Below, one piece after another: positions 15,574 to 22,886 of a DNA stretch of 36,408 nucleotides. Each line of letters begins with the position of its first letter. Position 1 is the stretch's first letter. Under the pieces are notes generated by a model that made no database searches, was not told the DNA's origin, and saw only the letters and a program-made list of their open reading frames with translations. Both the position numbers and the translations under genes were made by a program. This DNA comes from VRUB01 sp046758085 (GTDB lineage Bacteria > Pseudomonadota > Gammaproteobacteria > Acidiferrobacterales > SPGG2): assembly GCA_046758085.1 (NCBI GenBank), contig JBHHZP010000016.1, positions 1 through 36,408 of the forward strand, written 5' to 3'.

Positions 15574-18111
15574 ATGACTACGCGTCGTGATTTCTTGAAA
15601 CTGGGCGCCGCCTCCGCCACGGTGGCGGTCACTGGGACAACCGCGCTCAGCGTCGCTAAGGGTGCGCCGTTCCTCAAAGGCGGCAAGGACTTCTCTCCCC
15701 GCACCGGCGTCGAGCGCAAGGCCGTACCCACAGCGTGCTGGCAATGTGTAACACGCTGCCCGGCGATCGGCTACGTCGAGAACGGACGGCTGATGAAGGT
15801 GAGCGGCCAACCGAACTCGATCCGGACCGAGGGGTTTATCTGTTCCAAGGGCAATGCCGGCGTCAACCAGGTCTACGACCCCGACCGCGTGCTTTATCCG
15901 ATGAAGCGTGTCGGCAAGCGCGGTGAAGGCAAATGGAAACGCATCTCGTGGGACGAGGCGCTGACCGAGGTGGCAGGCCGCTTGAAAAAGCTCCGCGATG
16001 CGGGGCATCCCGAGAAGTTCATGTTCCATTACGGACGCATGAAGGCGAGCTCGAGCAAGCTCATCAAGAGCGTGTTTCTCGCCACCTACGGGACCAAGAC
16101 CGTCGGCAATCACACAAGCATCTGCGAGGGCGGCAAGTGGACGGCGCAGGAGCTTACCTGGGGCAAGCACTACGACAACTGGGACTTCGACCACACGCGT
16201 TTCGTGCTGAACTTCGGCAGCAACGTGCTGGAAGCCCACACCAACCATACCCCGACGGCACATCGGCTTGTAAGGGCGATGACGGACCGTAGGGTGAGGA
16301 TGGTCACCTTCGATGTGCGGCTGTCGAATACCGCCGCCAAGTCCTCTGAGTGGGTACCGATCAAACCCGGGACCGACGGAGCGGTGGCGCTCGCCATGTG
16401 CAATGTCATCATGAATGAGGGTCTCTATCGCGGCGAGGGCGAGGCATTCCTCAAGTTCTGCAAGGCCACATCGGATCCCAACACCACAGTTGACGATAAG
16501 GTCGCGACGTTGCAGTTCCATCTTACGCAGTACACACCCGAGTGGGCCGAGAAGATCAGTGGCGTCAGCGCCGAAAAGATCCGCGCCATAGCGCGCGAGT
16601 TTGCCGAGACCAAGCCCGCCGTGGTAATCAGTTACCGCGGTGCGGTGGCACACAACAACGGCAACGACACGGAACGGGCGATCCAGATGCTGGCCGCGAT
16701 CACGGGCAACATCGACAACCCGGGCGGGCGCTGCAAGGCGGTCGGGGCACACTGGAAGTACCCGAAGGGACCGAAGAAAAAACCCAAAGCCAAGAAGTTG
16801 AAGATTTTGGACGGCTTCCCGGGTCAGGCGGCACTCCCCACGCATCATGTGAGCCATCAGATACTCAAGATGATCAAGGACGGCCGTGCCGGCCGGCCTG
16901 AGGTCTACATGTGGTACTGCTATCAGCCCGTGTACTCCAATGGGGAGTGTGGCGAGAATATGGCGATCCTCAAGGATGAGAAGCTGATCCCGTTTACGGT
17001 CGCCGTGAGCCCCTTCTATGACGAGTCATCGGCATTGGCCGACCTGATCCTGCCGGATACCCCCTATCTGGAACGCTGGGACTGGGAGGACATGGTTTCG
17101 CCCAACCAGGTGGCCGAGTACTACTTGCGGCAGCCTACAGTGAAACCACTCGGCGAATCGCGTGACTTTGCCGATGTATGCTGCGAGCTGGCCGAACGCA
17201 TGGGGTTCCCGTTGGGATTTAAGTCGAAAGAGGAGTTCGTCAAGAAATCTTGCGAGAAGACACCGGCCGTGAAAAAGGCGGGGGGCTTCGAGTACATGAA
17301 GACCCACGGCGTATGGCACGACCCGAAGGCCAAGCCGAAGTACTACTCCTATAAGAAGGGTGTGCCGATCGAGAAGCTGAGAAAGGACGGCGTCATCTTC
17401 GACGAGGCCACCGGTGTCTATTGGAACTGGAAAAAATCCAAGGCCAAGAGCGCCGAGGAAGCCAGGAAGAAAGGCTATGCGCACACCAAGAGCGCCTACA
17501 AGGGTTATGTGGGCCAGAAGATCGGTGAAAATGTGTACGTCGGATTCAAGCCGGACAAGGTGAACAAGTCGGGCTACTTCGAGCTTCACTCCGATATCAT
17601 GGCGGAAAAAGGACTACCGCCCCTGCCCACTTACCGGCCGATCCCGGAGCACGAGGCCATGAAGTCGGGTGAGCTCATCCTGACAACCTTCAAGGTAGCG
17701 GTGCAGACCCACTCGCGCACACAGAACTGCAAGTGGCTGACGGAGATTTACCATAAGAATCCGGGATGGATAAACCCCGCCACCGCCCGCAAGCTGGGTA
17801 TCGCGGATGGCGATACGATCCGCGTAAAATCGGGGGTGTCCGAGCTCAAGGCCGAGGCGCGCGTGACACCGGCCGTGGTGCCTGGCGTAATCGCCGTCTC
17901 GTTTCACTGTGGCCACTGGGAGTACGGGCGCTACGCCTCGGGCAAGAAGCCACCTATGGACGGCCAAGAGGACTCCGATCTCGAGCTCAAGTGGTGGAAG
18001 GACAACGGTGCCCACCCGAACTGGGTGATTGCCAACAAGCCCGATCCCATAAACGGGGAACAGTGCTGGATGGACACCGTGGTCACAGTCGAAAAGGCAG
18101 TTGCTGCGTGA
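15574..18111 (+). CDS. Tat-exported molybdopterin oxidoreductase, catalytic subunit (Psr/Phs/Ttr-like)
   Basis: An 845-residue member of the DMSO-reductase superfamily. It starts with a Tat signal (TTRRDFLKLGAA). The [4Fe-4S] motif is C55-x2-C58-x3-C62-x27-C90 (CWQCVTRC...FICSKG). The likely Mo ligand is C184 in NHTSICEGG, as in polysulfide and thiosulfate reductases. Later landmarks are GSNVLEAHTNHTP, GAVAHNNGNDTERAIQMLAAITGNIDNPGG and a C-terminal MGD-binding domain (ARKLGIADGDTIRVKSG). A Lys-rich insert with many Tyr (about residues 565-660) is longer than I expect. The gene lies between the NrfD subunit and a TorD chaperone. Substrate may be polysulfide, thiosulfate, tetrathionate or another oxyanion; the sequence does not decide. 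A strong AAGGAG ribosome site supports the start. Confidence 0.88.
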   Translation: MTTRRDFLKLGAASATVAVTGTTALSVAKGAPFLKGGKDFSPRTGVERKAVPTACWQCVTRCPAIGYVENGRLMKVSGQPNSIRTEGFICSKGNAGVNQVYDPDRVLYPMKRVGKRGEGKWKRISWDEALTEVAGRLKKLRDAGHPEKFMFHYGRMKASSSKLIKSVFLATYGTKTVGNHTSICEGGKWTAQELTWGKHYDNWDFDHTRFVLNFGSNVLEAHTNHTPTAHRLVRAMTDRRVRMVTFDVRLSNTAAKSSEWVPIKPGTDGAVALAMCNVIMNEGLYRGEGEAFLKFCKATSDPNTTVDDKVATLQFHLTQYTPEWAEKISGVSAEKIRAIAREFAETKPAVVISYRGAVAHNNGNDTERAIQMLAAITGNIDNPGGRCKAVGAHWKYPKGPKKKPKAKKLKILDGFPGQAALPTHHVSHQILKMIKDGRAGRPEVYMWYCYQPVYSNGECGENMAILKDEKLIPFTVAVSPFYDESSALADLILPDTPYLERWDWEDMVSPNQVAEYYLRQPTVKPLGESRDFADVCCELAERMGFPLGFKSKEEFVKKSCEKTPAVKKAGGFEYMKTHGVWHDPKAKPKYYSYKKGVPIEKLRKDGVIFDEATGVYWNWKKSKAKSAEEARKKGYAHTKSAYKGYVGQKIGENVYVGFKPDKVNKSGYFELHSDIMAEKGLPPLPTYRPIPEHEAMKSGELILTTFKVAVQTHSRTQNCKWLTEIYHKNPGWINPATARKLGIADGDTIRVKSGVSELKAEARVTPAVVPGVIAVSFHCGHWEYGRYASGKKPPMDGQEDSDLELKWWKDNGAHPNWVIANKPDPINGEQCWMDTVVTVEKAVAA

Positions 18112-18782
18112 ACCTTGTGGCCGAGGACACGGGCGCCGGGACAACGCAGCGGTCGGCCAGGACAGCCGAGGAGCGCGGCAATCTCTACGGCTTCCTGGCC
18201 GCCGTCTATCGGGCCGAACCGACGGTCGAGCTGCTACGACAGCTAAAAGAAACTGTCTTTTTGGATGCGCTCTCCAGCGCCGGGGTGTCGCTGGACGGCG
18301 ATATCCTGGGTAGCCCCGAGACGCAGCTCGCCGAGGACCTCGCGATCGAGTACACGCGGCTATTCCTTGGCCCGGGCAAGCACGTGTCACCCCACGGTTC
18401 CGCGCATATGCCGGGAGAGGACGGCCTGCTGTGGCGCGATTCAACAGTTGCCGCGAAGACATTCATGGAATCACTGGGAGTCGATCTCGATTCCGAGTAT
18501 AGCGGCCTACCCGACCACATCAGCGTGGAGCTCGAGTTCATGCAGAAGCTTGCGCAGGCGGAGGCGCGTGCATGGCATACCGGTGATCGCGCCAGGGCGA
18601 TGAGCTACCGCTCGATCGAAAAGGAGTTCCTCGACAATCATTTGTCCCGGTGGGTCCCGGTCTTTTGTGATAAGGTAGGCGAGCAGGCCGCATACTCTTT
18701 TTATCGCGAAATGGCCAAGCTGCTTGACGGCTTCATCGCCACAGACAAGGAGGAGTTGGCACGAAGCAGTCAGGGCAAATAG
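18108..18782 (+). CDS. TorD/DmsD-family molybdoenzyme chaperone
   Basis: The likely start is GTG 18108, overlapping the catalytic-subunit stop by four bases; GTG 18117 is also possible. The protein has about 224 residues, all helical in appearance. It shows the TorD pattern: ERGNLYGFLAAVYRAEP at the start, EYTRLFLGPGKHVSPHGSAHM in the middle, then GLPDHISVELEFMQKLAQAEA. Such chaperones bind the Tat signal of a molybdoenzyme and hold it until the cofactor is inserted. Translational coupling to the catalytic gene fits a dedicated chaperone. An in-frame extension reaching back to 17766 is an open frame inside the catalytic gene, not coding. Confidence 0.88.
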   Translation: MNLVAEDTGAGTTQRSARTAEERGNLYGFLAAVYRAEPTVELLRQLKETVFLDALSSAGVSLDGDILGSPETQLAEDLAIEYTRLFLGPGKHVSPHGSAHMPGEDGLLWRDSTVAAKTFMESLGVDLDSEYSGLPDHISVELEFMQKLAQAEARAWHTGDRARAMSYRSIEKEFLDNHLSRWVPVFCDKVGEQAAYSFYREMAKLLDGFIATDKEELARSSQGK

Positions 18783-18893
18783 TCAAGGACAATAAGTAAC
18801 TGCGGGGTTAACAAGGGCCGGTCTGAATGCACCGATCGTGGCATCAGCGCGGCACTTTGCCCGCTTCCAACACCAGCCGAGGAGGTAACAAAA

Positions 18894-19214
18894 ATGGGAG
18901 AGATTCGATCGAAGGCTTATCTGACGCTGCGGGAAAAACACGGCAAGTTTATCAAGGCGGTTGAGGCACTGGGCCAGGCGGCGCGCGAGGAAGGACCCGT
19001 CGATGAGAAGACCGGGCATCTCGTGCAGCTGGCGGCCGCCACGGCGATCCGCTCCGAGGGCGCGGTCCACAGCCACACGCGCCGGGCGCTCGAGGCCGGC
19101 GCCAAAGCGGATGAGGTCTACCACACCATCATTCTTCTTACGAGCACGATCGGTTTTCCGAACGTCGTGGCCGCCCTGACCTGGGCCGGCGACGTCATTG
19201 ACGGCAACAAATAA
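18894..19214 (+). CDS. AhpD/carboxymuconolactone decarboxylase-like protein
   Basis: A 106-residue, mostly helical protein with the CMD/AhpD layout: a first helix pair, then LVQLAAATAIRSEGAVHSHTRRALEAGAKADEVYHTIILL and GFPNVVAALTWAGDVI. AhpD proteins use a Cys-x2-Cys-His pair for thiol redox chemistry. Here that place reads EGAVHSH, with no cysteine, so AhpD-type peroxidase activity is unlikely. A strong ribosome site (GAGGAGG) lies before ATG 18894. It is 111 bases after the torD-like gene and may be the last gene of the FNR-controlled operon. Exact role unknown. Confidence 0.8.
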   Translation: MGEIRSKAYLTLREKHGKFIKAVEALGQAAREEGPVDEKTGHLVQLAAATAIRSEGAVHSHTRRALEAGAKADEVYHTIILLTSTIGFPNVVAALTWAGDVIDGNK

Positions 19215-19296
19215 GCAACCGCGCGCTCGGGCACGATAGCTCTCCACGGCTGTGCGCTTGCGCGCACGCGTCGGCGCTGCCAGACTTCCAGTCTTT

Positions 19297-19652
19297 ATGC
19301 CGACAGCGCTCATGGAGACCACGCGCATTCTGCAACCCTCCGCCGCCCTGCTGAAGGGCCGCGCCCCGCTGCAGGTGGCGAAGCGCCTTTTTCTCGCGAC
19401 CCGTCCCAAGTTTTTTGCAGCCTCAATTCTGCCCGTAATCGTCGGAACGGCATGGGGCTATCATGCGGGCGGTTACTTTGATCTCGCGATAGCCGTGCTG
19501 GCGCTGGCGGCGACGGTCTGAATGCATGCGGGGGCGAGAATGTGCTCAACGACGTTTTTGACGAGCTGAGCGGCAGCGACCGCGCGAATGTGGACCGGAT
19601 TTATCCATACGGCGAGCCGCCGGCACCGGCCAAGACCAGCGATCAGCATTGA
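19297..19652 (+). pseudogene. Truncated, frameshifted UbiA/MenA-type prenyltransferase remnant
   Basis: The first frame reads LATRPKFFAASILPVIVGTAWGYHA..., the typical start of a UbiA/MenA-family quinone prenyltransferase, and stops at 19521. In another frame just downstream the family continues: GGENVLNDVFDELSGSDRANVDRIYPYG, which is the Asp-rich prenyl-diphosphate site (usual form NVLNDYYDxxxGxD). That frame runs to a stop at 19652. So a frameshift near 19,510-19,525 and loss of the remaining two thirds of the gene have destroyed it. Repeat copy B starts 39 bases later. A very short intact gene is not plausible, because the family needs about 280-300 residues. Confidence 0.8.
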
Positions 19653-19690
19653 GCGGGTCACAAGACCGCTGTGGGTTTGGCGAGGGACGA

Positions 19691-19979
19691 ACCCGAATAT
19701 TTCACCACGGAGCACAAAGCGCACGACTCCAGGGACGGAGGACGACTAAAGGGGGCAGGAGGTAGAACAACGCAGGGAGCGGTTGCCAAGGTAGATCGCG
19801 TCGGGAACAAGCGATCGAGAGAACGCAGAGGGGTTTGATTTCAAGGGATTTGTCCTGCCCATCGAAGCGTATACAGTGTGACAGCGTGCACCCTTGCTCG
19901 TGTGTACCCGCGAGTGTGTAGTGACCTATTTTCTTTGCGATCTTTGCGATCTCTGGTGTGAGTCATGGAATATTCGGGT
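19691..19979 (+). repeat. Dispersed modular repeat, copy B (best preserved, 11-bp TIRs)
   Basis: Perfect terminal inverted repeats ACCCGAATATT (19691-19701) and AATATTCGGGT (19969-19979) bound a 289-bp non-coding element. Subterminal parts are also inverted: TTCACCACGGAGCACAAAGC on the left, and TTTGCGATCTTTGCGATC with CTGGTGTGAG on the right. The core includes CACGACTCCAGGGACGGAGG, CAGGAGGTAGAACAACGC and GCGTCGGGAACAAGCGATCG, shared with copies A, C and D. No transposase and no obvious target duplication are seen. The right terminal repeat forms the last codons of yqeC. Confidence 0.85.
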
Positions 19980-20751
19980 CAGCGGATGGGTCTGTACGCC
20001 GCACTACACCAACGATAGGATCTGTGGCCTGCATGCAGGCGAGCACGATATAATCAAAGCGCGTGGTCAATTGTAGGGCCCGTTGCGCGGCATCGCGTGC
20101 CAGCGCCTCGTGCTCGATGTCTTCTACCATATTTATTACCGGCACCACGTTGGCGTCCCCGACGCCTTTCAGCAGTCCCTCTTCGCTCGTGAGCAAACGT
20201 GCGATATGGGTCGGTGTCAAGGGTTCGCCCGCGCGCGCACCGGTGACCCGTTCAATCTGTTCCACGCGATGGGCGATGCGCTCAGACAACGGTGCGTTGA
20301 TGGCCCGGGCGGACACGATGGGCAAGACGGTTGTGGCCTCTTCCGGAAGCTGGGGTTCGTTCTCGGCCGGAGCCTTAATTAACCGGGTGCGCGCGCCGTC
20401 TGCCTTGATGAAGCTGACGTCGAATCCGAGCTGGTTATGGATCTCCCGGACGTGCCTGGCCGATACTCCCTCGAAGCGGCCGCGTTTGCTGGAAAGCTGC
20501 GTATAGGCCACACAGCGGTGGGTCGCGGCGGCTTCGCGTAGGGCAGGCAATAATTTTTCCGAGCGTTCCCGTACGACAGCCACCTGCAGCTGCTTTGGAA
20601 ACGGCGGGATAAACACGGTGGACGTCAACGCCACGCGTCCGGGATGGAGCGCGAGCAAGCGATAGAGCGTGGTTTTCTTACCGCCGGCCCCGATCGTGCA
20701 GACCAGACCCGAGCGGGCCTGCAACAGATCGAGCAGATTGGTATCCGCCAC
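19963..20751 (-). CDS. yqeC: YqeC-type molybdenum hydroxylase accessory protein
   Basis: A 262-residue protein with an N-terminal P-loop-like VCTIGAGGKKTTLYRLL, then TSTVFIPPFP, and FIKADGARTRLIKAPAENEPQLPEEA, which together identify the YqeC family (putative accessory protein for selenium-dependent molybdenum hydroxylases). Its presence suggests that a selenium- or cofactor-modified molybdoenzyme is matured, though no such hydroxylase lies in this window. Start is GTG 20751, two bases after the stop of the beta-propeller gene, so the two are coupled. The C-terminal residues (ADPNIP and stop) are encoded by the end of repeat copy B, so the original C-terminus may have been replaced. Confidence 0.8.
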   Translation of the reverse strand: MADTNLLDLLQARSGLVCTIGAGGKKTTLYRLLALHPGRVALTSTVFIPPFPKQLQVAVVRERSEKLLPALREAAATHRCVAYTQLSSKRGRFEGVSARHVREIHNQLGFDVSFIKADGARTRLIKAPAENEPQLPEEATTVLPIVSARAINAPLSERIAHRVEQIERVTGARAGEPLTPTHIARLLTSEEGLLKGVGDANVVPVINMVEDIEHEALARDAAQRALQLTTRFDYIVLACMQATDPIVGVVRRTDPSADPNIP

Positions 20752-20753
20752 CT

Positions 20754-21860
20754 TCAGGCCGCCGGCAGCAGCGCCGCCTTCACGGAGAGTATCCGCGGCA
20801 GAAAGTTCGCGATCAGCTCCCAGTGCTCGCCCGCATCGTGGCTTGCGAACAGGTGGCCGCCGGACGTACCGAAGTAAATGCCGCTCGGCTGTCGTTCATC
20901 GATGTCCATCGCCTCGCGCAACACACTGACATAGGCGTGCTCTTGCGGCAGACCGCGAGTCAGGGGCTCCCAGTCGCGCCCGGCCTTGGTACTGCGGTAA
21001 ACCCGCAGCCTGCCTCCAACCGTTGCTCGCACGTGACTGCTTTCTTCAGGTATCTGGTACACCGTGTCGGGATCATGCGGGTCGCTGACAATAGCGTATC
21101 CGAAATCGCTCGGCAGGCCCGGCGTGATTTCCGTCCAACTTTCCGCCCCGTCATCGCTGCGATAGGTTCCGTTGTAACACTGGCGGTAAAGGCGTTCGGG
21201 CTTTGCCGGGTGCATGATCAGGCGATGCACATTATGGCCGGTTTCTGGGTAACGCTCGGGGAGGTTCTCGGCACGCACGCCACGATTGGCCGGGACCCAG
21301 GTCGCGCCTGCGTCATCAGTGCGATACACCCCACCCGCCGACACGGCGATATATACCCGTTGCGGTCGGTTCGGATCGACGCATATGGAGTGAATAGCGA
21401 ACCCTCCGCGGGCGGGTTCCCAGGTGTCGCGCGTGGGGTGGTGGTTAATTCCCACGACCGGAGTCCAGCTTTCGCCGCGATCGCAGCTGACGAACAACCC
21501 TGGTGGATCGATACCGGCATAAAGGAACTCGTGCTGCGCAGGGTGCCCCGGTTGTATAAACCAGACGGCTTTGACCGGCTGCTCATAGCCATCGGTTGGA
21601 TGGCAAGGTACTTTCTGCAGGGCGCGCCAGGTGTTGCCACGATCGTCGCTGCGATAGATGTGCGTGCCCCATATGAGATGATAGGCGGCGGCGTAAGCAG
21701 TTTGTGCGTCTCTCGGATCGAGCCACGCATGCAGGATCTCATAGCCGGCGATGTGGGGTCCCTCGATTACCCAGCGGTTGCTTGTCGAGTCGTGCCGAAC
21801 CAGAAAAAGCCCTTTTTGGGTGCCGACGAATAGCACTAGCGTGTTGCTGTTGCGCTGCAT
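20754..21860 (-). CDS. BNR/Asp-box beta-propeller (sialidase-like fold) protein
   Basis: The likely start is ATG 21860 (MQRNSNTLVLFVGTQKGLFL), giving 368 residues. An upstream in-frame extension reads through the tandem AAGTGAC repeat and is not coding. At least six Asp-box-like units are visible: YRSDDRGNTW, FVSCDRGESW, YRTDDAGATW, YRSDDGAESW, YRSTKAGRDW and FASHDAGEHW. These make a six- or seven-bladed propeller. Sialidase catalytic residues cannot be assigned and there is no signal peptide, so it is probably a cytoplasmic binding or unknown-enzyme propeller rather than a glycosidase. It is coupled to yqeC, which points to a job in molybdoenzyme maturation. Confidence 0.8.
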   Translation of the reverse strand: MQRNSNTLVLFVGTQKGLFLVRHDSTSNRWVIEGPHIAGYEILHAWLDPRDAQTAYAAAYHLIWGTHIYRSDDRGNTWRALQKVPCHPTDGYEQPVKAVWFIQPGHPAQHEFLYAGIDPPGLFVSCDRGESWTPVVGINHHPTRDTWEPARGGFAIHSICVDPNRPQRVYIAVSAGGVYRTDDAGATWVPANRGVRAENLPERYPETGHNVHRLIMHPAKPERLYRQCYNGTYRSDDGAESWTEITPGLPSDFGYAIVSDPHDPDTVYQIPEESSHVRATVGGRLRVYRSTKAGRDWEPLTRGLPQEHAYVSVLREAMDIDERQPSGIYFGTSGGHLFASHDAGEHWELIANFLPRILSVKAALLPAA

Positions 21861-21914
21861 GGTAACTACATATTCCGTTCTTTTAAGTTTCCAAAGATCG
21901 AAGCCAGCCAGTAG

Positions 21915-21938
21915 CAAGTGACAAGTGACAAGTGACAA
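21915..21938. repeat. Tandem heptamer CAAGTGA x3
   Basis: Three perfect CAAGTGA units (21915-21921, 21922-21928, 21929-21935), then CAAG. It is in the spacer between the propeller gene and the DUF6505-like gene. Confidence 0.85.
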
Positions 21939-21996
21939 GGAAAAACATCATGACCAGAACTTGCTAATTGAGACTCGTTACTTGGTACTGCCGTTG

Positions 21997-22476
21997 TTAT
22001 TCATCTTCTTCAAACTTCCACAGCTTGATTTGATCATGGTCGGCGGCGTTGGGCCGTACTACTTTGAAGCGCTCCACGATCCCCTCCTCTCCCAATTCGC
22101 GTTCGAGCATTAACAGCGTGTGGAGCGCATGGTCACAAATGCTGACAGCGAAACTCGCCTCTTCATGAGCAGCCGGCAAGGCGGCGGCGATATCCGGCGC
22201 CCCGTGGTGTTCGACGAAGTACGCAGCCAAGCGATCGATCAAAAGCTGGTACTCCTGATCGCTTATTTCGGCCACTTGCACAAGAGTGCTCCAACCAAAG
22301 CTTGCCGTGCCGAGGAAACCGTGGCCGAAGGCTTGTCGTTGCTTGCGACTGAGTGCCGCCGGGTCTGTGTCCAGAAACGCGAACGTCCCCGGCACTGCCC
22401 ATTCACCCGGGTCCGCTGGATTTTCGTAGACCTGGCTATCGGATTCGTCGAGTCTTATTGTTCGCGGAAATTTCAT
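21997..22476 (-). CDS. DUF6505-like protein
   Basis: From ATG 22476 (MKFPRTIRLDESDSQVYENP) the protein has 159 residues; ATG 22494 would add six. Recognisable stretches are EWAVPGTFAFLDTDPAALSRK, QAFGHGFLGTASFGWSTLVQVAEI, an Ala-rich helix (APDIAAALPAAHEEASFAVS), and a C-terminal LGEEGIVERFKVVRP. I recall this pattern as DUF6505, a family of unknown function, but I could not check it. There is no signal peptide. It is transcribed toward the propeller-yqeC pair, 137 bases away, so the three may act together. Function unknown. Confidence 0.7.
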   Translation of the reverse strand: MKFPRTIRLDESDSQVYENPADPGEWAVPGTFAFLDTDPAALSRKQRQAFGHGFLGTASFGWSTLVQVAEISDQEYQLLIDRLAAYFVEHHGAPDIAAALPAAHEEASFAVSICDHALHTLLMLERELGEEGIVERFKVVRPNAADHDQIKLWKFEEDE

Positions 22477-22526
22477 GGCACGGCTAGCCCGCATTTCTCA
22501 CCGGGTATCGTCGCGAGGGCGTGGAG

Positions 22527-22715
22527 GCGTAGCTTACACTATGTTGAACACACAACCGAGAGCGATGTGGGCACGACTCCAGGGATGGAGGACGACTGCA
22601 GGGAGGCAGGAGGTAGGGCAACGCCGGGAGCAGTTGCCGAGGTAGAGTCGCGTCGGGAACAGCGACCGAGATATACATGCCGCAGTAGATAGCCAGTAAG
22701 CAAGACCGGCTAGTA
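22527..22715 (+). repeat. Dispersed modular repeat, copy C
   Basis: It carries the shared core: CACGACTCCAGGGATGGAGG, GCAGGAGGTAGGGCAACGC and GCGTCGGGAACAGCGACCGA. Its flanks (GCGTAGCTTACACTATGTTG on the left, AGTAGATAGCCAGTAAGCAA on the right) match copy D rather than the ACCCGAATATT ends of copy B. C and D therefore form a second subtype. It is between the DUF6505-like gene and fimV. The rest of the spacer to 22,886 shows no gene. Confidence 0.75.
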
Positions 22716-22886
22716 TACCGTACGATGAATGGAACGGGCCCGGAGCGAGATGATAGCCGCGCTGAACCCGGGTGGGCGCAGTGCGGGGCCTTTCGCCAGC
22801 CACGAAGGGCGGAGCCTAGGCGCGCCGGGTTCTACACAAGGTTCGCGTGGGGTCACCGGGGTTAGAAACCCGATGAGCCTTGGGGA

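Noticed and set aside
15490..16857. A 455-codon open frame on the reverse strand opposite the molybdopterin subunit.
   Set aside because: It lies wholly against a gene with clear conserved motifs. Long antisense frames are common in GC-rich codon use, and its translation shows no recognisable domain.
19297..19521. A short intact membrane protein.
   Set aside because: The family continues in another frame just downstream, so this is the broken start of a UbiA/MenA-type gene.
20823..21833. A 336-codon forward frame opposite the beta-propeller gene.
   Set aside because: The reverse-strand protein has six regular Asp-box units; the forward frame has no repeat or family pattern.
22020..22035. 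TTGATTTGATCA, resembling an FNR box.
   Set aside because: The spacing between half-sites is wrong, the second half is incomplete, and it is inside the DUF6505-like coding sequence.
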